A DNA stretch of 6,713 bases. Origin: Gemmatimonadota bacterium (GTDB lineage Bacteria > Gemmatimonadota > Gemmatimonadetes > Gemmatimonadales > GWC2-71-9). The stretch lies in the NCBI GenBank assembly GCA_003222235.1, contig QHVD01000060.1, forward strand, positions 1 to 6,713, written 5' to 3'. The first letter of the stretch is position 1. Each line of letters opens with the position of its first letter. The position numbers and the translations under genes are program-made. Below are positions 1-6,287 of the stretch, in pieces. The notes below the pieces were generated by a model. That model did no database searches, was not told the DNA's origin, and worked only from the letters and a program-made list of their open reading frames with translations.

Positions 1-48
1 CGGGGCGCCGAGCGCGAGGGCCGTCAGCGTTGCGAGCGTCGCGAGCAT
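1..48 (-). CDS. 5' end of a probable exported protein, third gene of the sigma operon (partial)
   Basis: Only the first 16 codons are inside the window; they read MLATLATLTALALGAP. This is a short hydrophobic, alanine/leucine-rich stretch of the kind that starts a signal peptide or a membrane anchor. The start is supported by a strong purine-rich SD region directly upstream, placed just after the anti-sigma stop codon, with 14 bases between the two reading frames. Family knowledge: genes after an ECF sigma / zinc-finger anti-sigma pair often encode periplasmic or envelope proteins (for example adhesin-like DUF4097 proteins), which would fit. The rest of the protein lies outside the window, so its function cannot be named from this sequence. 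Confidence 0.6.
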   Translation of the reverse strand, partial: MLATLATLTALALGAP

Positions 49-64
49 TCCTCCAAATCCTCCT
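49..64 (-). promoter_or_regulatory. Doubled Shine-Dalgarno sequence before the third operon gene
   Basis: On the minus strand the bases between the anti-sigma stop and the next ATG read AGGAGGATTTGGAGGA. There are two near-perfect SD cores: AGGAGG about 10 bases before the ATG, which is usable spacing, and GGAGGA touching the ATG, which is too close to serve as an SD. The first also overlaps the anti-sigma TAG stop, which suggests translational coupling. This is the strongest ribosome-binding signal in the window and is why I accept the truncated 16-codon frame as real. Confidence 0.6.
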
Positions 65-746
65 AGCTCCGAGCGCCGGCGAGGGCGTTCGCCCTCCGTA
101 GGAGTTCCAGTTTCCGCCGCATCTGCTCGGCGAGGTGCAGGTTCAGGTAAGCGTTGCCGGGGTCGGCCGCGAGCGCGCTCTGCGCCTCCCGAATCGCGCG
201 GTCGATGATGGACAGGTTCTTCTGGATCACCCGCACGGTCGCAGTGTCGAGGCGCCCGCGCCCCTGCTCGAGCGCGCGTTCCAGGTCCGCTACGGCCGCA
301 GCGTAGCGTGGGTCGGTCCCGGAGAGGGCAACGTTCACCAGCATCGGCATCGGCGCCGGCGTGGCCGTCGTCGCCAGGGGCACGGCTTTGCTCGCGCGCA
401 ACAGCAGCCACGCCGCCCCGCCTGAGAGGATCGCCAGGGCGATCGCCGCCGCGGCGAGCTCCGGCACCGTGAACGAAAGGCGTCGGCGCGCACGCCGCTG
501 CCCCAGGCTGGCGACCGGATGCGCCCCGGGCGCGAGTCCGATGCCAATAGCGATCCCCGGCCAGAGGTCGGTCGCGGGGGGCCGGTCGTCGAGCGCACGG
601 GCCCGTGCCACCACGCGCCGCAGCTCGTCGAGCGTGGCGGCGCATGCGGCGCAACTCGCGAGGTGGGCCTCGATCGCCACGCGCTCGCCCTCGGAAAGAG
701 TCTCATCGATGTATTCGGACAGACGCTCGGTCCACGCGTCGCTCAT
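63..746 (-). CDS. Anti-sigma factor with N-terminal zinc finger and one membrane segment
   Basis: Probable anti-sigma factor (227 aa) that holds the neighbouring ECF sigma factor at the inner membrane until a signal releases it. Residues 1-50 form a zinc-finger anti-sigma domain (zf-HC2/ZAS type) with the motif H28-x3-C32-x2-C35. An Arg-rich stretch (84-89) precedes a single hydrophobic segment at about 94-116. The C-terminal part (about 145-225) looks helical and charged and would lie in the periplasm; it contains an AADPGNAYLNLHLAEQMRRK stretch that I recall from similar proteins in Gemmatimonadota. The ATG at 746 is chosen because an AAGGGAGGG sequence sits 5 bases upstream and the zinc finger follows at the usual distance. 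A GTG at 785 would add 13 residues encoded by a tandem repeat and is less likely. It lies 45 bases after the sigma gene, in the same direction, so co-transcription is expected. Confidence 0.88.
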   Translation of the reverse strand: MSDAWTERLSEYIDETLSEGERVAIEAHLASCAACAATLDELRRVVARARALDDRPPATDLWPGIAIGIGLAPGAHPVASLGQRRARRRLSFTVPELAAAAIALAILSGGAAWLLLRASKAVPLATTATPAPMPMLVNVALSGTDPRYAAAVADLERALEQGRGRLDTATVRVIQKNLSIIDRAIREAQSALAADPGNAYLNLHLAEQMRRKLELLRRANALAGARS

Positions 747-751
747 CGGCG

Positions 752-760
752 CCCTCCCTT
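752..760 (-). promoter_or_regulatory. Ribosome-binding site of the anti-sigma gene
   Basis: On the minus strand the sequence AAGGGAGGG lies 5 bases upstream of the ATG at 746. It is the reason for choosing that start over the in-frame GTG at 785, which lies inside the 7-base repeat. Confidence 0.6.
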
Positions 761-762
761 CA

Positions 763-790
763 ATTCCGCATTCCGCATTCCGCACTCCGC
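763..790. repeat. Four tandem copies of a 7-base unit between sigma and anti-sigma genes
   Basis: The plus strand holds ATTCCGC three times in a row (763-783) followed by a variant ACTCCGC (784-790), then ATT. On the transcribed minus strand the unit reads GCGGAAT. The array fills most of the 45-base gap between the sigma stop codon (TAA at 794-792) and the anti-sigma SD. It has no inverted symmetry, so it is not a terminator hairpin. A role in spacing or tuning translation of the second gene is possible but unproven. Confidence 0.85.
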
Positions 791-791
791 A

Positions 792-1364
792 TTATTCGAG
801 GTGCTTCCGCAGCGCCATGCGTGCATGATGCAATTGAGATTTCGACGTCCCGGACACGATCCCGAGCAGCTTGGCGATCTCCTCGTGCCTGTATCCCTCG
901 AGGTCGTGCAGCACGAACACCTGTCGTGCCCCGTCGGGGAGCCGGCTCATCGCCTCCTCGAGATCCATCGAGATCTCGGGCGCCGCCGCCGGGCGGGCGG
1001 CCGACTCCAGCGCACTCTCCGAGTCGTCGTAGCGCCCGCGCTCGCTGCCGAGCGTCGTCCGCCGCGCGAGGATTACGTTCACCGCGAGGCGGTAGAGCCA
1101 GGTCCCGAAGGCAGCTTCGCTCCGGAAGGTCGCGAGCTTGGTCCAGGCGCGGATGAACACGTCCTGCGTTACGTCGTCCGCTGCGTCTAACCCGATCATC
1201 CGGCGGGCGAGGCTGTGAATCCGCGCCACGTGGACCCGGTACAGTCGCTCGAAAGCGCGCCCGTCGCCCGAGGCGGCGAGCGCTGCGTCGGCCGCTTCCG
1301 CGTCTCCCGCCGCCTGGTCAGGATCTCTGCGCAGGGTCGCCACCCCGGAAGTGGTGAGCTCCAT
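792..1364 (-). CDS. RNA polymerase ECF-type sigma factor (sigma-70 family)
   Basis: Alternative sigma factor (190 aa) that would direct RNA polymerase to a stress or envelope regulon. Sigma region 2 spans about residues 36-104 and carries the conserved core DDVTQDVFIRAW (63-74) and FGTWLYRLAVN (86-96). Region 4 spans about 134-188, with the -35-binding helix-turn-helix seen as HEEIAKLLGIVSGTSKSQLH (160-179). No sigma 1.1 or region 3 is present, which is typical of the ECF class. Residues 1-33 are an acidic, alanine-rich leader of no clear role. The ATG at 1364 is preferred because AGGA lies 5 bases before it; a TTG at 1394 would extend the protein by 10 residues with no better signal. The anti-sigma partner follows directly. 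ECF factors commonly activate their own operon, but I cannot pick out a convincing recognition site upstream. Confidence 0.92.
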   Translation of the reverse strand: MELTTSGVATLRRDPDQAAGDAEAADAALAASGDGRAFERLYRVHVARIHSLARRMIGLDAADDVTQDVFIRAWTKLATFRSEAAFGTWLYRLAVNVILARRTTLGSERGRYDDSESALESAARPAAAPEISMDLEEAMSRLPDGARQVFVLHDLEGYRHEEIAKLLGIVSGTSKSQLHHARMALRKHLE

Positions 1365-1445
1365 GTGTCCTATCTGATAGAGCTTGGGCTTCAAAGGTTG
1401 TAGCCATGATTCTTCGTGAACAATGGGCTAAATTTGCGGCCCACC
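1365..1445. promoter_or_regulatory. Divergent intergenic region between the sigma and metal-transporter genes
   Basis: These 81 bases separate two divergently read genes and must hold, or lie close to, promoters for both unless transcription begins further inside. It is visibly more AT-rich than its surroundings, for example around 1399-1436. On the minus strand TTGTTC followed about 15 bases later by TACAAC is a poor sigma-70-like match; on the plus strand GGGCTAAATT could hold a weak -10. Neither is good enough to call as a promoter. The region itself is certain, the exact elements are not. Confidence 0.4.
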
Positions 1446-2141
1446 ATGGCCCCCAGCATTCTCGGCCTCGCCGGCCTCGGCCTGTTGCTCGGACTAAGAC
1501 ACGCGTTCGAGCCGGACCACCTGGCCGCGGTCTCGACCCTCGCGACGCGGCAGGCGCGTCTGGTGGACGCGTGCCGCCTCGGGCTCGTCTGGGCCGTCGG
1601 CCACACGGCGAGCGTCGGCCTGGTAGTGGCCGCGATCATGCTGCTCGGCTTCCACCTCCCTAATCGGCTCTGGCCGGCAGCCGACTTGCTGGTCGCACTC
1701 CTCCTCATCGCCCTCGGCGCGTCGGTGCTGCTGCGCTACGTGCGCGGCCGCTGGCACCTGCACGTGCACACGCACGACGATGGGCCTCACGTCCATCTCC
1801 ACAGCCATGCCCATGGCGTCGAGCACGCGCACGCCCATCCGCGCGGCGACGCCCGTCGCTCGTTCGGGTTCGGCCTGCTGCACGGCCTTGCGGGGAGCGG
1901 CGCGATCCTCGTGCTGCTCGTCGCCGCAGCGCCGACGCGGGCGGCGCAGCTCGCCTACTTCGTCGCGTTCGCCTCTGGCACCGTGCTCGGCATGCTCGCC
2001 GTATCGCTGTCGCTCGTCGCGATCGTGCGGCTCGCGTCGAGGCGCGGGGCGAGATGGGCCACGCTGCTACACTTGGGCTCAGCAGTGACGAGCGTCGTGG
2101 TGGGGCTGGTCCTGGCGGGGCGGGTGGCGGGGCAGTTCTGA
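1446..2141 (+). CDS. NicO/UreH-like nickel/cobalt transport membrane protein with His-rich loop
   Basis: Integral membrane protein (231 aa) that probably moves Ni2+ or Co2+ across the inner membrane. Residues 17-26 read LRHAFEPDHL, matching the histidine/aspartate signature in the first helix of NiCoT/UreH/RcnA-type proteins (H-x4-D-H). A second helix holds VGHTASVG (51-58), and the start of the second half has GFGLLHGLAGSGAI (141-154). About six hydrophobic segments are visible. Between the halves, residues 104-131 form a loop with 12 histidines, a likely metal-binding region as in the RcnA efflux proteins. Direction (uptake or efflux) cannot be settled from the sequence. The ATG at 1446 is chosen because the first membrane helix begins there, although it lacks a clear SD; a GTG at 1416 would add 10 residues. 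No urease or hydrogenase gene is nearby to tell which enzyme it would serve. It ends 10 bases from the convergent DUF6498 gene. Confidence 0.82.
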   Translation: MAPSILGLAGLGLLLGLRHAFEPDHLAAVSTLATRQARLVDACRLGLVWAVGHTASVGLVVAAIMLLGFHLPNRLWPAADLLVALLLIALGASVLLRYVRGRWHLHVHTHDDGPHVHLHSHAHGVEHAHAHPRGDARRSFGFGLLHGLAGSGAILVLLVAAAPTRAAQLAYFVAFASGTVLGMLAVSLSLVAIVRLASRRGARWATLLHLGSAVTSVVVGLVLAGRVAGQF

Positions 2142-2151
2142 GGGATGCCGG

Positions 2152-2804
2152 TCACGGCGTCGAGGCGGCTCCGGACTGCTGCCGCTCTGCGAGGTGGGCG
2201 CGCAGGTCGATCGCCGTCTTGAGCGCGATCAACACCAGGAGCGCCGGCAGGGGGAGCGGAGCAACAGGACCAGGAAGCCGCCCCCGAGGATGGTGAGGTG
2301 TAGCACCACGACGCGCGCGTACGGCCGAGTCATCAGCCGATCCAGCCCCACGCGGGAGTATTCGCCTCCCCCAAGATAGTTGTGGAAGAACGAGACCCCG
2401 TGGCTCGCGACCAGAGCGAGCACGGCGTACCCGAGCCCCGCCTGCTGCAGAGCGTCGAGGAGACCGCGCGGCGTCAAGCTCCGGTCCGCATGCGCCAGCC
2501 CTCCCCCGAACAGGGTGAACACGAAGATCCCGTGTACGAATGTGAACATCCCGTAGTGGAACATGAAGAATGGGATCAGAAACAGCTTGCCCGCCCAAAG
2601 CGGGGCGTTGCGCGGCTGCGCGCACAGCATGCGCAGGACGTTGAACGCTCCCACGACCACGTTTTCGCACCAGTACAGGAGCACCACGGAGAAGACGGTC
2701 CAGTGACTGAACAGCACGCCGAGCAGCGGGACGGCGTTCGCGAGTAGCAGCGCCAGGGCAGACGGCACCCAGCGGCGGCCCGCGGGTGGAGCGGTCGCGG
2801 TCAT
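2152..2804 (-). pseudogene. DUF6498-family membrane protein, frame broken near the C-terminus
   Basis: Multi-pass membrane protein of unknown function. The intact-frame part (191 codons from the ATG at 2804) shows hydrophobic segments at about 13-34, 36-58, 72-99, 122-141 and 164-182, and motifs I associate with DUF6498: LLYWCENVVVGAFNVLRM (42-59), FHYGMFTFVHG (82-92) and SFFHNYLGGGEY (138-149). After residue 185 the frame shifts into CRRSWC and stops at 2229. In the neighbouring frame the sequence continues naturally as LPALLVLIALKTAIDLRAHL and ends at 2152, 10 bases from the stop of the convergent gene. Adding one base to the C5 run (G5 at 2250-2254 on the plus strand) restores a 217-aa protein. 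The lesion may be a homopolymer sequencing error or a true mutation. The start is uncertain: in-frame ATGs at 2858, 2888 and 2945 exist, but the extra N-terminus is hydrophilic and none has a good SD at proper spacing. Confidence 0.75.
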
Positions 2805-3141
2805 CTTCGGGTGGCCGCGTTCCGCCGCGTCGTGGTCCTGCTCAGAGTGGTCGGGCATCGGGTCGGTTTGATCCCTGTCAAGACCCATCACGTGGGGATT
2901 CGGCTCGGCAGGTCCGGATCGGGCAAAGTCGGCACGGCCGCCCATCTCTAGGGGCAGGCGCTGGTCTCGTCAAGAGGCGCGGGTCGCGTCCTCGTGCTGC
3001 TCGTAGCGGTAGCGCGCGAGTTTTGGAAGCAGAGTCCGGCGAATGCATTCTGCCGCCTCGACGGAGCCTCCCCGCTGGACGCCTGGCGGTTCGCAGGATT
3101 CAACGCATAGTTGACGGCGTCGCTCTATCACGAGGCCGTCT
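2805..3141. other. Gap without a confident gene between divergent DUF6498 and barrel-protein genes
   Basis: Up to 337 bases lie between the chosen start of the DUF6498 gene and the GTG of the downstream plus-strand gene. The left 141 bases (to 2945) remain open in the DUF6498 frame and could be its N-terminal extension if a farther ATG is used. The remaining part (2946-3141) should contain promoters for both genes. A TTGACG at 3111-3116 resembles a -35 element, but there is no -10 element at 16-18 bases spacing, so I do not call a promoter. No hairpin, repeat or RNA gene was recognised. Confidence 0.4.
3132..3135 (+). promoter_or_regulatory. Ribosome-binding site supporting the GTG start at 3142
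   Basis: GAGG lies 6 bases before GTG 3142, which is standard spacing. This GTG is also the codon that opens a signal peptide, so the two signals agree on the start. Confidence 0.5.
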
Positions 3142-3759
3142 GTGCTCTCCCTCCGCTCCACGCTCTGTTTGGCGCTACTGTGCTCACCCGTCTTCGGGTC
3201 CGCTCAGAATGTCGTGGCTCCCGACACGCTGCCGTTCCGCCGCGGGCAGTGGGCTATGCAATTCGGTGGCGGCTTCAGCATCGCGACGCTGGGCGTGCTG
3301 AGGTTTACGTCCCCGAAACGCGCGTGGCTCATCGATGCCGCACTTGGGGGCGGGCACGAGCACACCACGATTCATGTGACCTTCCCCAGGGACACGGTGC
3401 TGTCCTCGTTCGAGTCGAATGCCAGCATCTCGCTCAGATTGGGGAGGCGGTTTTATCAAGGGCCGGGGCAGAAGATCGTCAGCTTCCAGACGCTGGGCTT
3501 CCTGGGTGGCTTCAGCCACAACGGAGGTTCGTCGTTCGGCCGCGCCAGCGGAGAGACGAACGGTTGGAGCGCCGGCCTGTTCGGGGAGCTGGGAGCGGCG
3601 TTTTTTGTGGCGTCCAAACTGAGCCTCGGGGGAACTGCAACGGCGACGCTGACCTATACTCGAAGCAGGACGGAGTCCTCAACCGGGGACCGGTCGACCG
3701 CTTGGAGCTATCAGGGCAGCGCTCCCGCCATACGATTCGTGGCGACCATTTACTTCTAG
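3142..3759 (+). CDS. Exported, probable outer-membrane beta-barrel protein of unknown function
   Basis: The protein is 205 aa. Residues 1-21 form a signal peptide: an arginine near the N-terminus, a hydrophobic core (LCLALLC, 8-14) and a likely cleavage after GSA21. The mature part consists of alternating polar/hydrophobic strands rich in Gly, Ser, Thr and aromatics, for example MQFGGGFSIATLGVLRF (39-55), ISLRLGRRFY (96-105) and LSLGGTATATLTYTR (160-174), and it ends in an aromatic residue (VATIYF). A terminal Phe preceded by a beta strand is the usual signal for BAM-dependent insertion into the outer membrane. The length would fit a barrel of about 8-10 strands. I recognise no specific family and no lipobox. 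The GTG start is backed by an SD. It stands alone between a divergent and a convergent gene. Its codon use looks less extremely GC-ending than its neighbours, which could mean lower expression or separate origin; I did not measure this. Confidence 0.7.
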   Translation: MLSLRSTLCLALLCSPVFGSAQNVVAPDTLPFRRGQWAMQFGGGFSIATLGVLRFTSPKRAWLIDAALGGGHEHTTIHVTFPRDTVLSSFESNASISLRLGRRFYQGPGQKIVSFQTLGFLGGFSHNGGSSFGRASGETNGWSAGLFGELGAAFFVASKLSLGGTATATLTYTRSRTESSTGDRSTAWSYQGSAPAIRFVATIYF

Positions 3760-3817
3760 CTCCTGGAGCGCCGAAGCGTGGATGGTGTGCGCGGCCGGGC
3801 CAGGCTCGTGGCGTTGC

Positions 3818-4951
3818 CTATTCTGCTCGCCCGTAGACCCTCCCACGCCACTCAACCTTCCTCGAGCCCCGCAAGGCGGAGCGGATCATGATGTACGCGA
3901 CCATCCCCGCCCCCACCGGGTACAGCAGCGCGTACCATACCGGCACCCTCTCCGCCGCGTACAACCAGATCCAAATCGCGAGCGATATCAGCGTCGTCAC
4001 CGCAGCCCAGCTCCAGCCGTACACCGCCCACAACACCGGCGGCAAGATCCAGCACAGCGCCGGCAGCCACATCGCGTAGGCCGCCCATCGCCGGACGAGC
4101 GGTACGGGCGGAAACATCAGCGGCACGCCGAGGGCCAGGTTCTTGGACCACCCCTCGACGATCCCCGCGAGGTCCCGATACATACGCGTGCTCATGTACT
4201 CGGGGCCGTGCACCAGGAAGATGTCCAGCCCCTGCCGCACGTAGGCCTGTGCCAGCGCCAGGTCCTCGGTCACCGTGTCGCGCACCGCCTCGTGCGTCCC
4301 GGCGCGCTCGTAGGCTGGCCGGGTGGTGAGTATGAACTGGCCGTTCGCGATCGCGTCCCACTCAGTCCTTGTGCGATTGATGCGCCGCACGTCGCCCACG
4401 CGCGACGCGAGCGCCAGCAGCACGTGTGGCTGTACCAGGCGCTCCCAGAACGTCACCACCTCCTGCCGCGACAGGACGGTCACGAGATCGACCCGCTCGG
4501 CGGTCAGCGCCCGCACGCTCCGGGGGATGAGCTCGGGCTCGTGCCGCGTGTCCGCGTCGATGAAGAGCAGCAACTCCCCCCTGGCCACGCGGTACCCCTG
4601 GATCAGCGCCCACTGCTTCCCGAACCAGGCCGCGGGCAGCGCCGCCCCGCGCACCAGGCGGACCCTGCCCCGCGTCTCGGGGGCCTGCACCAGGCGCTCG
4701 ACGATCTCCCCCGTGCCGTCCGTCGAGCCGTCGTCCACGACGACGATCTCGACGGGATCATACGTCGTGCCGAGAACCGACCGGACGCACGTGGCGATGT
4801 TCGCCGCCTCGTTGCGGGCGGGGATGATCGCGGAGACGAGCGGGCCGCTCGCCTGGGGCGGGTAATCGCGCAGCTGGGGGCGGCGCCTCGAGTATCCGAC
4901 CACGAGCAGCACCAGGACCAGGACGTACCCGGCGGGGATGAGCCAGCTCAT
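3818..4951 (-). CDS. Membrane-anchored family 2 glycosyltransferase
   Basis: Inverting glycosyltransferase (377 aa) expected to transfer a sugar from a nucleotide-sugar to a lipid or membrane-near acceptor at the cytoplasmic face. It begins with one membrane helix (about 3-20). The GT-A domain follows: SAIIPARNEAANI (40-52) at the nucleotide fold, VVDDGSTDGT (71-80), the metal-binding DAD (132-134) and TED (228-230) containing the probable catalytic acid. A region with GWSKN (267-271) stands where processive synthases have QxxRW, so it is probably non-processive. Three C-terminal helices lie at about 286-311, 314-333 and 337-357. The layout resembles hopanoid-associated (HpnB-like) or carotenoid (CruC-like) glucosyltransferases, but the acceptor cannot be assigned. 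The ATG at 4951 overlaps the symporter stop (ATGA), with a GGAGGGGGAAGG purine run upstream inside that gene, so translation is probably coupled. The frame stays open upstream of 4951, but that part is shadow of the symporter. Confidence 0.87.
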   Translation of the reverse strand: MSWLIPAGYVLVLVLLVVGYSRRRPQLRDYPPQASGPLVSAIIPARNEAANIATCVRSVLGTTYDPVEIVVVDDGSTDGTGEIVERLVQAPETRGRVRLVRGAALPAAWFGKQWALIQGYRVARGELLLFIDADTRHEPELIPRSVRALTAERVDLVTVLSRQEVVTFWERLVQPHVLLALASRVGDVRRINRTRTEWDAIANGQFILTTRPAYERAGTHEAVRDTVTEDLALAQAYVRQGLDIFLVHGPEYMSTRMYRDLAGIVEGWSKNLALGVPLMFPPVPLVRRWAAYAMWLPALCWILPPVLWAVYGWSWAAVTTLISLAIWIWLYAAERVPVWYALLYPVGAGMVAYIMIRSALRGSRKVEWRGRVYGRAE

Positions 4952-6198
4952 CCGATGCCTTCCCCCTCCAGGGCCGCGACCACCGCGGCTCCGGTCAGGT
5001 GGCCTGTCACGTTGGTCATGGTGCGAAACATGTCGGGGACGCGGTCCAGTCCGATGAGCAGCGACAGCCCGGCGAGCGGGAGCCCCGTCGCGGCGAAGGC
5101 CGGTGCGAGGCTCACGATGCTCCCGGAGGGTACGCTCGCGACCGTGAGCGAGGCGAGAAACACGGCGGCGCCGGCCTGGAACATCTCCGGCAACCCGAGG
5201 GCGACGCCGTAGAGCCGGGCCACGAACAGTATCGCCGCGGCCTGGAACAGGGCGCTCCCCGCGCGGTTCACGCTCGCACCGAGGGGGAGCGCGAAGCTCG
5301 CCACCGTGCGCGAGATCTCGAGATCGTGCTCGGCGGCCGCGAGCATTGTCGGCAGGGTGGCGAGCGAGGAGGTCGTCGAAAAGGCCATCGCCATCGAGGG
5401 CCAGCTGGCCCGGAGAAAGCGCGACAGTCCGACGCGCGCGACCAGAGAGACGGCGGGCAGGTACACGGCGACGATGAAGATCGCGAGGCCCACGATCACC
5501 GCCAGCACGAAGACCGCCATCGTCTGAACGAGCTGCCACCCGAACTGAGCCACCGCGCCCGCCACGAGCGCGAGAATGCCGATTGGGGCGAGCAACAGCA
5601 CCCACTCCACGATCCGGATGAGCGCCCGGGTGCACACGTCCGCGAGATCGGTCAGCGCCCGCCGCTTTTCATCGGGGAGCGCAGCGGCGGCCACGGCGAA
5701 GATCGTGATGAACACGATCAGCGGAAGCAGGTTGGCGTCCACGGCCGCCCGGATCGGGTTCGAGGGGATCAGATCGACGAGGAAGCGCGCGCCGGTGGGG
5801 ATCTGCTCCGCGGCGCGCCGGACGAAGCCGGAGTCCGCCGTCGCGGCCTGGCGCAGCGCCGCTTGCTGCTGAGGCGTGATGGTGGCGAGCGGCAGGAGCA
5901 GCGCCGCGAGGCCGAAGCCGATCAGAATCGCGGCGAGCGTGGTGGCCCAGAAGAACCCCAGGGTCCGGATACCCAGCCGCCCGACGCGGCGGAGGTCGCC
6001 GAGCCCTGCGACCCCCGAGAAGAGAGCGGTCGCTACGAGGGGGATCACGACCATGGACAGGAGATTGAGAAAGACGGTGCCGACCGGCCGCAGGCGCGTG
6101 GCGACCGCCAGGAGCAGGGGACTCTGCGTCACGGCGGCGGCGAGCCCGAGGACGAGTCCCGCGGCGAGGCCCATCGCCATCCACACGTGGCTTCTCAT
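4948..6198 (-). CDS. Dicarboxylate/amino acid:cation symporter (SLC1/DAACS family)
   Basis: Secondary transporter (416 aa, normal length for the family) related to GltP/GltT/DctA, taking up acidic amino acids or C4-dicarboxylates with Na+ or H+. Visible landmarks are LNLLSMVVIPLVATALFSGV (44-63), the hairpin-1 Ser/Thr motif AFSTTSSLATLP (272-283), the helix-7 motif GASVNRAGSALF (307-318), hairpin 2 ASVPSGSIVSLAPAF (354-368), and helix 8 DRVPDMFRTMTNVTGH (385-400), which holds the substrate-binding Asp389, Arg392 and Asn396. The usual NMDGT of helix 7 is NRAGS here, and the usual final Asp of helix 8 is His400, so cation coupling may be unusual. The ATG at 6198 starts just before the first helix; an ATG at 6294 would add 32 hydrophilic residues without an SD. 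First gene of a two-gene unit with the glycosyltransferase. Confidence 0.9.
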   Translation of the reverse strand: MRSHVWMAMGLAAGLVLGLAAAVTQSPLLLAVATRLRPVGTVFLNLLSMVVIPLVATALFSGVAGLGDLRRVGRLGIRTLGFFWATTLAAILIGFGLAALLLPLATITPQQQAALRQAATADSGFVRRAAEQIPTGARFLVDLIPSNPIRAAVDANLLPLIVFITIFAVAAAALPDEKRRALTDLADVCTRALIRIVEWVLLLAPIGILALVAGAVAQFGWQLVQTMAVFVLAVIVGLAIFIVAVYLPAVSLVARVGLSRFLRASWPSMAMAFSTTSSLATLPTMLAAAEHDLEISRTVASFALPLGASVNRAGSALFQAAAILFVARLYGVALGLPEMFQAGAAVFLASLTVASVPSGSIVSLAPAFAATGLPLAGLSLLIGLDRVPDMFRTMTNVTGHLTGAAVVAALEGEGIG

Positions 6199-6287
6199 CG
6201 GTCCCAAGATATTATTCCGGCACGCATGATCATCGGCATTGCGCCCCCACTGCAGGCAGGCTTCGGGGCGGCACCCAATCAGCTTGG
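6199..6287. promoter_or_regulatory. Divergent gap between the symporter gene and the hydrolase-like frame
   Basis: This 89-base gap lies upstream of the symporter ATG. On the minus strand a TAATAT hexamer (6209-6214) ends 10 bases before that ATG and could be a -10 element, but no TTGACA-like element is found 17 bases further up. If it were used, the transcript would have almost no leader. The plus strand shows no ribosome-binding site for the hydrolase-like frame. Confidence 0.3.

Noticed and set aside
3111..3131. TTGACG with nearby TATCAC as a sigma-70 promoter for the barrel-protein gene
   Set aside because: The spacing between the hexamers is about 9 bases, far from the required 16-18, and no alternative -10 fits.
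2970..3161. A 63-codon minus-strand frame in the gap before the barrel protein
   Set aside because: It overlaps the start and SD of the supported gene at 3142, has no recognisable family, and its length is expected by chance in GC-rich sequence.
3759..3769. GCTCCTGGAGC palindrome just after the barrel-protein stop, as a possible terminator
   Set aside because: The two arms leave only one base for a loop and no T-run follows, so it cannot act as an intrinsic terminator.
3782..5212. A long plus-strand open frame (476 codons) opposite the glycosyltransferase
   Set aside because: It is the same kind of antisense shadow: Arg/Pro/His/Gly-rich, no domain, and it spans two opposite-strand genes with good motifs.
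4952..5635. Upstream extension of the glycosyltransferase frame to about 605 codons
   Set aside because: The extra part is Arg-rich, overlaps the symporter in another frame and has no domain; the ATG at 4951 has an SD and begins the expected N-terminal helix.
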